Assembly: GCF_018223345.1 (NCBI RefSeq) | Contig: NZ_CP073587.1 | Span: forward strand, 841,001 to 905,000 | Length of the DNA: 64,000 nt | DNA from: Shewanella yunxiaonensis | Lineage (GTDB): Bacteria > Pseudomonadota > Gammaproteobacteria > Enterobacterales > Shewanellaceae | Reading direction: 5' to 3' | Shown: one piece after another, positions 56,911-64,000 of the stretch | Layout of the letters: each line of letters opens with the position of its first letter | How positions within the stretch are numbered: the stretch's first letter is position 1 | The notes under the pieces: model-generated | Databases searched by the model: none | Told to the model about the DNA's origin: nothing | What the model saw: the letters and a program-made list of their open reading frames with translations, nothing else | Position numbers and translations under genes: made by a program

Positions 56911-57609
56911 ATGAGCGAACCATTTGTGCTGCTTGATAACCAAAAGCATGCAGACGTTAAGTTTTCAGCACCGAAATATGCCCACGTAGCTGATCAGCAC
57001 CTGTTACCTGTTTCTCTGCACGAGCTGCTGTATGCGGCCGTTGATGTACCGGTTGTCTTTATCAAAAATAACGAAACTGGCGAATTCCAGGCGGTGATGA
57101 TGTTAGGTCTGAAGCCTAACCAGAACCTGCTGGTCAAAGGCGAAGAATGGTTGGGTAACTACATTCCTAATGTACTGCGTGACTTCCCTCTGACAGTTGT
57201 GTTGAACCCAGAGCAGAAAGATAAAGTCTGGATTGGCGTGCGTGAAAGCAGCGACCAGGTCAATAAAGCAGAAGGCGAAGCACTGTTTGCTGATGGCGAA
57301 GAAACTGAATTCCTGAAAAATCGCCGGGAAGCTTTGCTGAAACACTTTGAACAGGATCAACAGAGCCGTGCCATTCTTGGTTATCTGGCAAGCAAGAATC
57401 TGTTAATTGCCCAGACACTAACAGTTGAAGTGAAAGGCGAGCAACGTAACATCAACGGTATCTATTTGATCGATGAGCGTAAGCTGGCAGAGATGTCTGA
57501 TGAAGACTTCCTGGATCTGCGTAAGCGCGGTTTGCTCGGCCCGATCTACAGCCACCTGACATCTCTGAACCAGATCCCACGTTTGGTACAGTTTGAAGCT
57601 GCGCTGTAA
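56911..57609 (+). CDS. SapC-family protein
   Basis: A 232-residue protein of the SapC family (PF07277 type): HLLPVSLHELLYAAVDVPVVFIKNNETGEFQAVMMLGLKPNQNLLV and LGNYIPNVLRDFPLTVV are the family hallmarks. No signal peptide or TM is seen. AAGGAG lies 6-11 bases before the ATG. SapC was named for a Campylobacter surface-layer locus, but in Shewanella and other gammaproteobacteria no S-layer role is shown. A terminator follows, so it is probably monocistronic. Confidence 0.9.
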   Translation: MSEPFVLLDNQKHADVKFSAPKYAHVADQHLLPVSLHELLYAAVDVPVVFIKNNETGEFQAVMMLGLKPNQNLLVKGEEWLGNYIPNVLRDFPLTVVLNPEQKDKVWIGVRESSDQVNKAEGEALFADGEETEFLKNRREALLKHFEQDQQSRAILGYLASKNLLIAQTLTVEVKGEQRNINGIYLIDERKLAEMSDEDFLDLRKRGLLGPIYSHLTSLNQIPRLVQFEAAL

Positions 57610-57622
57610 TCGCTGATGTCTG

Positions 57623-57649
57623 AAAAAGGGCGCTGCGGCGCTCTTTTTT
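57623..57649 (+). terminator. Rho-independent terminator of the SapC gene
   Basis: Stem with GCGC/GCGC core (57630-57633 with 57638-57641), extended by G-U, G-C and A-U pairs, loop TGCG, followed by a T-run to 57649. Confidence 0.87.
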
Positions 57650-57691
57650 ATGTCTGAAATAAAACGAATCAATGCTGACGCTGGAAAAGCG

Positions 57692-57716
57692 AAAAGCCAC
57701 TCAATTGAGTGGCTTT
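57692..57716 (-). terminator. Rho-independent terminator of the tRNA-Phe/Thr transcript
   Basis: Palindrome AAGCCACTCA/TGAGTGGCTT around an AT centre; on the minus strand it runs into TTTT and lies 10 nt beyond the CCA end of tRNA-Thr. Confidence 0.85.
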
Positions 57717-57725
57717 CTAAATTCA

Positions 57726-57801
<76 letters not shown>

Positions 57802-57808
57802 ATAAAAG

Positions 57809-57884
57809 TGGTGCCCGAACCCGGAATCGAACCAGGGACACGCGGATTTTCAATCCGCTGCTCTACCGACTGAGCTATTCGGGC
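57809..57884 (-). tRNA. tRNA-Phe (anticodon GAA)
   Basis: 76 nt on the minus strand: acceptor GCCCGAA/TTCGGGC with encoded CCA, D-arm AGCTCAGTCGGTAGAGC, anticodon stem-loop GCGGATTGAAAATCCGC with GAA, and T-arm GGTTCGATTCC. Near-identical in layout to E. coli tRNA-Phe. First in a two-tRNA transcript with tRNA-Thr. Confidence 0.98.
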
Positions 57885-58215
57885 AACTGAGTTGAGCGCC
57901 AGTACGCTACTTCAAAGACAATTAACAACGGCTGTTTTTAAAGTGGGCGTATGATAAAGCAGGTTATTTTACTACTGCAAGCGCTTTTTGGCAGGAGCGC
58001 CGCTGTTCGCTCAGTTAATGGGCAAATTTGCGGATGAACCACTAATAGTGGCATCAACTATGCCACAGTGACCGTTGTGTTGGGAGGTGTTGCTACTGTC
58101 CTCTGTATCAGCTGCAGACGAAATACCGTCAAGCTAAATCCGTAATGAGTTGTTATGATATGCCTCCCGCTGGCGATATGGCGTCTGCGATCTCTCCATG
58201 TTTAAGGATTCAACC
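57885..58215. promoter_or_regulatory. 331-nt region between the tRNA genes and the MFS gene
   Basis: No gene seen. It holds the minus-strand tRNA promoter candidate (57951-57980) and the upstream region of the MFS gene. TATGAT near 58156 is a possible -10 for the MFS gene without a convincing -35. No integrase, att-like partial tRNA repeat or other island sign is present beside the tRNAs. Confidence 0.5.
57951..57980 (-). promoter_or_regulatory. Promoter candidate for the tRNA-Phe/Thr transcript
   Basis: On the minus strand: TTGCAG (57975-57980), an 18-bp spacer and TATCAT (57951-57956), followed by a GC-rich discriminator (ACGCCC), a feature of stringently controlled stable-RNA promoters. 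The leader to tRNA-Phe would be about 60 nt. Confidence 0.5.
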
Positions 58216-59400
58216 ATGGCTTCCACTGAAACGCGTATGCTGTCTCCATTACTGGTGTTGTTAATGGCGGTTGCCACTGGTGTTGCTGTAGCGAACAACT
58301 ATTATGTGCAGCCGCTGCTGGATACTATCGCCAATTATTTTAAGGTGTCGCACACTGCCGCCGGTATGTTGGTCACTACCGCTCAGCTGTTTTACGGTGC
58401 CGGATTACTATTATTGGTGCCGTTGGCCGATATGGTGGAACGTCGTCGTTTAATCATCGTGATGATGCTACTGGCAACAGTCGGACTCTTTATCAACGCC
58501 ATGGCACCCAATTTATATTGGTTATTGCTGGGAACCGCTGTGGCCGGTGCCTGTTCTGTAGTCGCGCAGGTTTTGGTGCCGCTGGCAGCAACCTTGGCCG
58601 ATCCTTCACAGCGTGGCCGGGTAGTCGGAACGGTGATGGGAGGCTTGTTGCTGGGGATTTTGCTGGCGCGGGTGGTGGCCGGGATGATCTCGACGCTGGT
58701 TTCCTGGCAGGCGGTGTACTGGCTGGCCGCGATGGCGATGCTGCTCATTACTTTGTTGCTGGCGCGAACCTTGCCCGTTTATCGGACTGAAACTGTCATC
58801 GGTTATCGTGAGCTGATGCGGTCATTATTGAGCTTATTCGGCTCCGAACCCAAGCTCAGATCACGTTCATTTCTCGGCGGACTGTCATTTGCCATGTTCA
58901 CCATGTTCTGGACCCCGCTGGCGTTCTTGTTGGCCAATCCACCCTATGAATATTCCGATGCCACCATCGGCTTGTTTGGCTTAGCGGGCGTTGCCGGGGT
59001 AGCCGCAGCGCGTTGGGCGGGTAAACTGGCTGATGCCGGTAAAGGTAATACCGGTACCTGGCTGGGGCTCGGCTGCTCACTTGTCAGCTGGATGCTACTG
59101 TTTTTTGCAGGCAACTCGCTGCTATTACTGTTGGCTGGTGTGGTATTGCTGGATCTGGCGGTGCAGATGACACATGTCAGCAATCAGAATGTGATTTATA
59201 GCCTGCAACAGCAACTGCGTAATCGCCTCAATGCAGGCTATATGACCTGTTACTTTATTGGTGGTGCACTGGGATCCTGGGTATCGGTCAACCTTTATCA
59301 GTTCGGTGGCTGGACTGCTGTATGTGCTGGTGGAACTGTATTGGCGCTTACTGGTCTGGCCTATACCTGGTTTAAGAGTCATGCCGTGCAGTCTCTATAA
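58216..59400 (+). CDS. MFS transporter (efflux-type)
   Basis: Major facilitator superfamily, 394 residues with about 12 hydrophobic helices. The N-terminal half has NNYYVQPLLDTIANYFKVSHTAAGMLVTTAQLFYGAGLLLLVPLADMVERRRLI, matching the motif-A type loop (DMVERRR), and the GVVLLDLAVQMTHVSNQNVIYSL segment lies in the second half. ATG 58216 is chosen because AAGGA lies 8-12 bases upstream; ATG 58198 is in frame but lacks one. It resembles the YgaY/arabinose-efflux-like group, but the substrate is unknown. Confidence 0.9.
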   Translation: MASTETRMLSPLLVLLMAVATGVAVANNYYVQPLLDTIANYFKVSHTAAGMLVTTAQLFYGAGLLLLVPLADMVERRRLIIVMMLLATVGLFINAMAPNLYWLLLGTAVAGACSVVAQVLVPLAATLADPSQRGRVVGTVMGGLLLGILLARVVAGMISTLVSWQAVYWLAAMAMLLITLLLARTLPVYRTETVIGYRELMRSLLSLFGSEPKLRSRSFLGGLSFAMFTMFWTPLAFLLANPPYEYSDATIGLFGLAGVAGVAAARWAGKLADAGKGNTGTWLGLGCSLVSWMLLFFAGNSLLLLLAGVVLLDLAVQMTHVSNQNVIYSLQQQLRNRLNAGYMTCYFIGGALGSWVSVNLYQFGGWTAVCAGGTVLALTGLAYTWFKSHAVQSL

Positions 59401-59542
59401 GCTGTATTTGGACACAAAAGCCAGATTTCCCTAAAAGGTTATACCTTTGGCTACTTTTCGCCATGACCCGTGTTAGCCGAAAATTTGAAGAATAGCTTAT
59501 TTAGGTTAAGCTGGATTCAATGAATGGTAGACAGGAGGTCAG

Positions 59543-59818
59543 ATGAATTTGCAGCAAAAATGTGCCGCTACAGACGTCAATCCGGCAGCGGTCTGTGGCC
59601 GTCAATGGCAAATTATGATGGCCGACGATGCCTCTGGTGTTTCCTCACCCGAAACGAAAATCCTTACAAATAAAACGCTTAGTGAGCAGTCTACAGCCAT
59701 TCAACAGCAACAACCTGTTCCTCAAAACCATGGCATGACGCTAACTCAGGGCTTGGTGATCGCCGTGGTGATCCTGATTGCACTAATTGCGGTAAAACCC
59801 AAGAAACCGAAAGGTTAG
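59543..59818 (+). CDS. Small putative tail-anchored membrane protein (91 aa)
   Basis: A 91-residue protein preceded by a near-perfect Shine-Dalgarno (AGGAGGTCAG then ATG). The first 60 residues are polar and likely disordered (Gln, Ser, Thr rich; two Cys at 7 and 18); a single C-terminal hydrophobic helix (LVIAVVILIALIAV) ends in KPKKPKG, the topology of a tail-anchored protein with a cytoplasmic N-domain and basic tip. I recognise no family. It is flanked by the MFS gene and a strong hairpin, so it is probably its own unit. Real gene likely on the ribosome site and TM; function unknown. Confidence 0.6.
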   Translation: MNLQQKCAATDVNPAAVCGRQWQIMMADDASGVSSPETKILTNKTLSEQSTAIQQQQPVPQNHGMTLTQGLVIAVVILIALIAVKPKKPKG

Positions 59819-60120
59819 ACGCGGATGACTGGCAACCTTATTAATCAGTGAGTCTGAAGCAGATAGCTGATTCCAGACAGAAAAGCCAAGGCTGTCGCCC
59901 TGGCTTTTCTGTTGGCGAGCTTATATCGAAACAAAGGTTAAATAAGGGCGTTTGGTTGTGGCACTAGTGTCCGAGCTGAAACCATAAACCGCAATTGCCT
60001 TTTCGCCGACCGTTAGCCCCTTGGTGAACTGAGAGTCTCAGTCATAAACCTCTATAAATAGATTTAAACGAGATTTAATTAGCTATTGATATTTATATTT
60101 TGTAGAAGAGCCTCAAAATG
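59819..60120. other. 302-nt intergenic region between the small membrane protein and yggX
   Basis: Contains the hairpin at 59877-59912; the remainder, including an AT-rich stretch near 60045-60110, shows no open frame, RNA gene, repeat or promoter I can support. No terminator for the leftward mutY-yggX transcript is visible here. Confidence 0.5.
59877..59912 (+). terminator. Strong terminator-like hairpin
   Basis: Perfect 12-bp stem ACAGAAAAGCCA/TGGCTTTTCTGT (59877-59888 with 59901-59912); the loop can pair further (GGC/GCC). The TTTT lies within the distal stem strand rather than after it, and because the A/T runs are symmetric it could act in both directions. Confidence 0.65.
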
Positions 60121-60402
60121 TTACAGCTCTTCTTCTTTTGGTGGTACGTAGCCTTCAACGTGGACATCACCGCCTTCAAACAGGAAGTGCACCATCTGTT
60201 CTTCAAGAAACTTACGATGTTCAGCATTCATCATGTTAAGTTTTTTTTCGTTAATCAACATGGTTTGCTTATGCTGCCATGCCGCCCAGGCTTCTTTGCT
60301 GATGTTGTCGAAAATGCGTTTGCCGATTTCACCCGGATAGAGTTGAAAATCCAGCCCGTCAGCTTCTTTGTTGAAATAGACGCAGTGAACTGTGCGTGCC
60401 AT
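60121..60402 (-). CDS. yggX: Fe(2+)-trafficking/oxidative-damage protection protein YggX
   Basis: A 93-residue protein (E. coli YggX 91) implicated in protecting Fe-S clusters from oxidative damage. The start [39 protein letters not shown] and [23 protein letters not shown] are the family signature, including the conserved Cys7. GAGGAG, at the very end of mutY, lies upstream of ATG 60402, so translation is probably coupled to mutY. The mutY-yggX pair is conserved in E. coli and suits a joint oxidative-damage role. Confidence 0.96.
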   Translation of the reverse strand: MARTVHCVYFNKEADGLDFQLYPGEIGKRIFDNISKEAWAAWQHKQTMLINEKKLNMMNAEHRKFLEEQMVHFLFEGGDVHVEGYVPPKEEEL

Positions 60403-60409
60403 AAGACTG

Positions 60410-61510
60410 TTACTCCTCAATTGCACTAGGTTTTAAGCCGACCAGAACCCGCTCGGTAGCGGCGGCCAGTCCGACCCGTGATGGTTGGCCTAAGTTATAC
60501 CAGAGACTGGGGGCAGCTTCCATGACCGCATCCTGCGATTCGGCAGTTTGCTGTAATTTCGCTGCAATCGTGTCGGCATCACTCTGTAATGTGAGCAGCA
60601 GTGGCTGTGCATCCAGATGGAAGTGACTGAAGGTATGGCGAAATCCTGGCAGTTCTTCGAGTTGGTCGGGTGCATAACCCAGCGTGGTTACCGCTTGTTG
60701 TAACACCGTTTTAGTGGCGTATTGCGGAAAACACCAGAGTCCGCCCCAGATGCCAGCAGGTGGCCGTTTCTGCAGCAAGATATCGTCGTTATGTCTGATC
60801 ACCAGCAGCCAGGCATCTTTGGCAGGAATGGCTTTCTTCGGTTTTTTCCCTGGATAGTCGCGCTGTTTGCCCATCTGTTGCGCTTGACAGTCAAGTGCTA
60901 CCGGACATTGCGCACAGGCAGGCCGTGAGCGGGTGCAGATGCCAGCTCCCATATCCATCATCGCCTGATTGTATTGGGCAATCTCGGTGGTCGGTGACCG
61001 TTCCGTTGCCAGTTGCCACAGTGCTTGCTCGACTTTGGGCTGTCCCGGCCAGCCGTCAATCGCGGCGTGGCGGGCCAGTACGCGTTTTACGTTACCGTCC
61101 AGAATTGGATGATACTGGCCGAGCGACAGTGACAGAATGGCTCCTGCAGTGGAGCGGCCTACGCCTGGCAGTGCCATCACTGCATCAAACTGTTCGGGGA
61201 ATTCTCCGTTGTGTTTGTCGCGGATTAACTGCGCCGCCTTATGCAGATTGCGGGCGCGGGCATAGTAGCCCAGTCCGGTCCACAGATGCAGCACTTCATC
61301 AGTATCAGCGTCTGCCAGTGCTACCACATTGGGAAAGCGCTCCATAAAACGGTTGAAGTAGGGGATGACCGTTGCTACCTGTGTTTGTTGCAACATAATT
61401 TCTGAAACCCATACTTTATAAGGGGTTTTATTGAGTTGCCAGGGCAGGGTTTTACGGCCGTGCTGACCGTACCAGGTGATAATGCGTTGCGAAAAAGACG
61501 GTGTTTTCAT
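60410..61510 (-). CDS. mutY: Adenine DNA glycosylase MutY
   Basis: Removes A mispaired with 8-oxoguanine. 366 residues from ATG 61510 ([26 protein letters not shown]. coli 350). It has the HhH-GPD motif [34 protein letters not shown] with the catalytic Asp, the [4Fe-4S] cysteines in the pattern C-x6-C-x2-C-x5-C ([17 protein letters not shown]) and a C-terminal NUDIX-like 8-oxoG recognition domain. A longer frame to 61615 adds 35 residues unlike homologues. It diverges from trmB and precedes yggX by 7 nt. Confidence 0.97.
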   Translation of the reverse strand: MKTPSFSQRIITWYGQHGRKTLPWQLNKTPYKVWVSEIMLQQTQVATVIPYFNRFMERFPNVVALADADTDEVLHLWTGLGYYARARNLHKAAQLIRDKHNGEFPEQFDAVMALPGVGRSTAGAILSLSLGQYHPILDGNVKRVLARHAAIDGWPGQPKVEQALWQLATERSPTTEIAQYNQAMMDMGAGICTRSRPACAQCPVALDCQAQQMGKQRDYPGKKPKKAIPAKDAWLLVIRHNDDILLQKRPPAGIWGGLWCFPQYATKTVLQQAVTTLGYAPDQLEELPGFRHTFSHFHLDAQPLLLTLQSDADTIAAKLQQTAESQDAVMEAAPSLWYNLGQPSRVGLAAATERVLVGLKPSAIEE

Positions 61511-61677
61511 GGGCCGCAGTGTAGCTTTAGCCGGATCTCTGTACAAGGTATATTGCTGTGGTTGATAGCGAACTAATCGCTTATTGATATACTTTTCCAC
61601 AAGCGGGGCTTGCACTCACCGATGAACTTTGCATAATGCCCTTCTTTTTATGATGTCTGGCCAGGTCAGGGGCAATA

Positions 61678-62394
61678 ATGAGCGAAGTCACCACTGCTGA
61701 ATATAATGAAGAAGGCAAGTATCTGCGCAAAGTCAAAAGCTTTGTGTTGCGAGAAGGGCGCCTGACCAAAGGCCAGGAACAGGCTATTGAGCAACATTGG
61801 GATAGCATGGGGTTGGAATACTCGGCTGAAGCGATGGATTTGCAGCAGATATTTGGTCGTAATGCCGATGTGGTGCTGGAGATTGGTTTCGGCATGGGCG
61901 CATCGCTGGTGGCAATGGCACAAGCGGCACCAGAAAAAGATTTCATCGGTATTGAAGTCCATAAGCCTGGCGTTGGTGCCTGTCTGGCAGCGGCCGCTGA
62001 AGCAGGTGTGAAAAATCTACGGGTGTTTCATCATGATGCCGTGGAAGTGTTGCAGCACACTATTCCAGAATCTTCATTGGCGCGCGTGCAGCTGTTTTTC
62101 CCTGACCCTTGGCATAAAAAACGTCACCATAAGCGCCGTATTGTGCAGCCAGAATTTGTGCAGTTATTGCGTTCCCGGTTAAAAATCGGTGGTGTATTTC
62201 ATATGGCAACGGACTGGGAAAACTACAGCGAACACATGCTGGAAGTGATGAACCAGGCTCCAGGCTATAAAAATCAGTCAGTTGATGGTACTGTGGTGGC
62301 TCGGCCTGACTATCGGCCACTGACCAAATTTGAAGCCCGCGGCCAACGCCTTGGGCATGGTGTTTGGGATTTGATGTTCGAACGTACCGAATAA
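61678..62394 (+). CDS. trmB: tRNA (guanine-46-N7) methyltransferase
   Basis: SAM-dependent methyltransferase forming m7G46 in the tRNA variable loop. 238 residues (E. coli 239) with SAM motif [17 protein letters not shown] and the family hallmark [21 protein letters not shown] containing the catalytic Asp and the basic tRNA-contact run; the C-terminal [23 protein letters not shown] block is intact. GGGG precedes the ATG. Divergent from mutY and 22 nt before yggL, the same neighbourhood as in E. coli. Confidence 0.97.
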   Translation: MSEVTTAEYNEEGKYLRKVKSFVLREGRLTKGQEQAIEQHWDSMGLEYSAEAMDLQQIFGRNADVVLEIGFGMGASLVAMAQAAPEKDFIGIEVHKPGVGACLAAAAEAGVKNLRVFHHDAVEVLQHTIPESSLARVQLFFPDPWHKKRHHKRRIVQPEFVQLLRSRLKIGGVFHMATDWENYSEHMLEVMNQAPGYKNQSVDGTVVARPDYRPLTKFEARGQRLGHGVWDLMFERTE

Positions 62395-62416
62395 CGAAAG
62401 TAACAGAGAGGTTGCC

Positions 62417-62740
62417 ATGGCCATTCGTAGTCGCCGTTTGCGCAAAAAGTTGCGGGTTGATGAGTTTCAGGAGTTAGGTTTCGATGTGAGCTGGCGCTTT
62501 GCTGACAGCCTGAGCGAAGACGCTATTGATGAGCACGTAGAACGCTTTATCAATGAAGTGATTGAGCCGCGTGAGCTAGGTTTCCATGGCGGTGGCCATC
62601 GCTTATGGGATGGCGTTGTCGCCACTCAACGTCTTGGTAAATGTACTGATGATGACCGTCAGGCCGTTGAGCGTTTTCTGAAAAGCCTCAATGTCGAAGA
62701 GATAGAGATCAGCGAACTCTACGATATCTGGTGGGGTTAA
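62417..62740 (+). CDS. yggL: YggL-family protein (DUF469)
   Basis: A 107-residue protein (E. coli YggL 108) with the family pattern RSRRLRKKLRVDEFQELGFDVSWRF, EVIEPRELGFHGGGHRLWDGVV and ending YDIWWG. AGAGAGG precedes the ATG. YggL has been reported associated with the 50S ribosomal subunit, but its role is not settled. It is downstream of trmB, and a strong terminator follows, immediately before the second IS copy. Confidence 0.93.
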   Translation: MAIRSRRLRKKLRVDEFQELGFDVSWRFADSLSEDAIDEHVERFINEVIEPRELGFHGGGHRLWDGVVATQRLGKCTDDDRQAVERFLKSLNVEEIEISELYDIWWG

Positions 62741-62761
62741 TCGTCCCTGATTTATTGAAAG

Positions 62762-62786
62762 GCAGTGCTATGGCACTGCTTTTTTT
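62762..62786 (+). terminator. Rho-independent terminator of trmB-yggL
   Basis: Stem GCAGTGC/GCACTGC (62762-62768 with 62773-62779), loop TATG, then seven T residues (62780-62786). The IS begins 8 nt later. Confidence 0.93.
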
Positions 62787-62835
62787 GTGTTTGTTGTCCC
62801 GTCCTGAAATACGTTGACATAAAGAGGACTTCTTT

Positions 62836-63231
62836 ATGGCGACATCAACTAACTCAAGCCGTAAGCGCACGCAACGTGATTACACCTTAGCCTTTAAATT
62901 AGGTATCGTAGAGCGTGTCGAAAAAGGCGAGATGACGTACAAACAAGCCCAGAAGCGCTTTGGCATTCAGGGCAAGACAACCGTACTCGTTTGGCTCAGA
63001 AAGCATGGTAGACTCGATTGGTCGAAACCTTTTCAGCATCCCCTTATGCCACATTCAAAAGAAACCCCAGCACAAACTATCAAACGCCTTGAGCGTGAGT
63101 TAGCCGAAGAGAAACTGCGTAACCAAATCCTCAATGGTATGGTCGATATCATGGATAATGAATACGGAGCTGGTTTAAGAAAAAAGTACTTATCCGGTAT
63201 GTCTGGCAAGCCAAAGCCAAAAGCGAAATAA
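62836..63231 (+). CDS. IS3-family transposase OrfA, copy 2
   Basis: 131 residues, identical to the OrfA at 10522: helix-turn-helix region followed by a short coiled coil, with the A-AAA-AAG slippery heptamer at 63180-63186, 45 nt before the stop, for production of OrfAB. Confidence 0.93.
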   Translation: MATSTNSSRKRTQRDYTLAFKLGIVERVEKGEMTYKQAQKRFGIQGKTTVLVWLRKHGRLDWSKPFQHPLMPHSKETPAQTIKRLERELAEEKLRNQILNGMVDIMDNEYGAGLRKKYLSGMSGKPKPKAK

Positions 63232-63296
63232 ACCTGGCAGCCGCATGTCGTGCTGTCGGTATTTCAAGGCAAGGTGTTTACCAGGCAGTTGCCCGG

Positions 63297-64000
63297 ATGA
63301 ATAGTCGGAGAACGGAATTATCGGTCATCAAAGACTCCGTACAATACTGGCGTAAATATATGCCGCGATTGGGCACACGCAAGCTCTACACATTGATAAA
63401 ACCTATGCTGATTGAACAGGATATCAAACTCGGACGGGATGGATTCTTTACCTATTTGAGAAATGAGGGCTTGCTGGTTAAACCCAAGAGAAGTTACACC
63501 AAAACGACGTTTAGCAAGCACTGGATGAAGAAGCATCCTAACCTGCTGAAAGCAGACGGGCTGCATGATGCAGAGCATGTACTGGTCAGCGATATCACCT
63601 ATCTTGAGTCAGACCAAGGCGTGCACTATTTGTCACTGGTTACCGATGCCGTATCACGCAAGATAGTCGGTCATCACTTGAGTACAGACATGAAAGCAGA
63701 CAGCGTGGTGAAAGCGCTGAAAATGGCGGTTAGGGATAAGCGCTATATCGCTAATGCAGTGCATCACTCAGACCGGGGAGCGCAATATTGCGCAGCCGTT
63801 TATCAGGATGAACTGATAGCGAACCATATTCAGCCGTCAATGACAGACGGTTATGATTGCTATCAAAATGCACTAGCGGAAAGAGTCAATGGCATACTGA
63901 AGCAAGAGTTTTTCCTGTATCGATGTAAAACGCTGGAAGAGCTGAAGATACTTGTTCGAGAATCGATAGCGATATATAACGAAATGAGACCGCACCTGAG
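63297..64000 (+). CDS. IS3-family transposase OrfB, copy 2 (3' end outside window)
   Basis: Same frame as the OrfB at 10983; the first 234 codons are visible and reach the conserved NEMRPHLS segment near the end. All three catalytic residues (SDITYL, HHSDRGAQY, ALAERVNG) are present and no frameshift or stop is seen, so this copy is probably also active. About 21 residues are missing at the window edge. Confidence 0.92.
   Translation, partial: MNSRRTELSVIKDSVQYWRKYMPRLGTRKLYTLIKPMLIEQDIKLGRDGFFTYLRNEGLLVKPKRSYTKTTFSKHWMKKHPNLLKADGLHDAEHVLVSDITYLESDQGVHYLSLVTDAVSRKIVGHHLSTDMKADSVVKALKMAVRDKRYIANAVHHSDRGAQYCAAVYQDELIANHIQPSMTDGYDCYQNALAERVNGILKQEFFLYRCKTLEELKILVRESIAIYNEMRPHL

Larger units (their letters stand above)
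62795..64000 (+). mobile_element. IS3-family insertion sequence, copy 2 (cut by window edge)
   Basis: The first 1206 of an expected 1299 bases of the same element as 10481-11779, in the same orientation, with no difference that I could see. It starts 8 nt downstream of the yggL terminator T-tract. The right end and target duplication are outside the window. Inserted position corresponds to an offset of 52,314 bp from copy 1. Confidence 0.95.

Overview
The window looks like chromosomal DNA of a Shewanella-type marine gammaproteobacterium. The basis is protein-level resemblance (NusA, IF2, PNPase, DeoA, GlnB, TrmB) and gene order remembered from Shewanella: infB-rbfA-truB-rpsO, an inverted GGDEF/EAL gene, pnp, nlpI, prfC, nupC-deoCABD, serB-radA, and an adhB/marR gene pair beside malQ-glgBXPCA. 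No database search was run, so the species is unknown. The left edge cuts nusA and the right edge cuts an insertion sequence.

Layout. 1-5990: translation operon nusA-infB-rbfA-truB-rpsO. 6058-8094: a membrane c-di-GMP turnover protein on the minus strand, separating rpsO from pnp (8322-10427). 10481-11779: a complete IS3-family element, then nlpI, prfC, a 54-residue protein and a TatD-family nuclease. 15804-21864: nucleoside uptake and salvage (nupC, a long leader, deoC-deoA-deoB-deoD). 21910-27905: an Smp/YtjB-like protein, serB, a large double-PilZ protein, radA and a small PilZ protein. 28193-33928: purine permease, two minor prepilins, glnB, an RNA m5C methyltransferase and small conserved proteins. 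34054-36004: iron alcohol dehydrogenase diverging from a MarR regulator. 36360-51617: the glycogen operon malQ-glgB-glgX-glgP-glgC-glgA, followed by a GGDEF/EAL protein. 51670-57609: DEAD-box helicase, COG0523 metallochaperone, MATE exporter, NDH-2-like dehydrogenase and a SapC-family protein. 57726-57884: tRNA-Thr and tRNA-Phe on the minus strand. 58216-62740: MFS transporter, a small tail-anchored protein, mutY-yggX diverging from trmB-yggL. 62795-64000: a second copy of the same IS.

How the genes work together. NupC imports nucleosides; DeoD and DeoA cleave them to (deoxy)ribose-1-phosphate, DeoB isomerises this to the 5-phosphate and DeoC splits deoxyribose-5-phosphate. The glg genes cover synthesis (GlgC, GlgA, GlgB) and breakdown (GlgP, GlgX, MalQ) of glycogen. 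Four c-di-GMP-related proteins (two GGDEF/EAL enzymes, two PilZ proteins) fall within this one window.

Most of the window is ordinary core genome. The points most worth a second look are: two apparently identical IS copies, each sitting 8-10 nt past a Rho-independent terminator; a possible NtrC/sigma-54 control region before the glycogen operon; a 372-nt structured leader before deoC; an extra segment of about 78 residues in NupC; and a perfect inverted repeat between the alcohol dehydrogenase and its MarR neighbour. I did not find a clearly novel multi-gene system.
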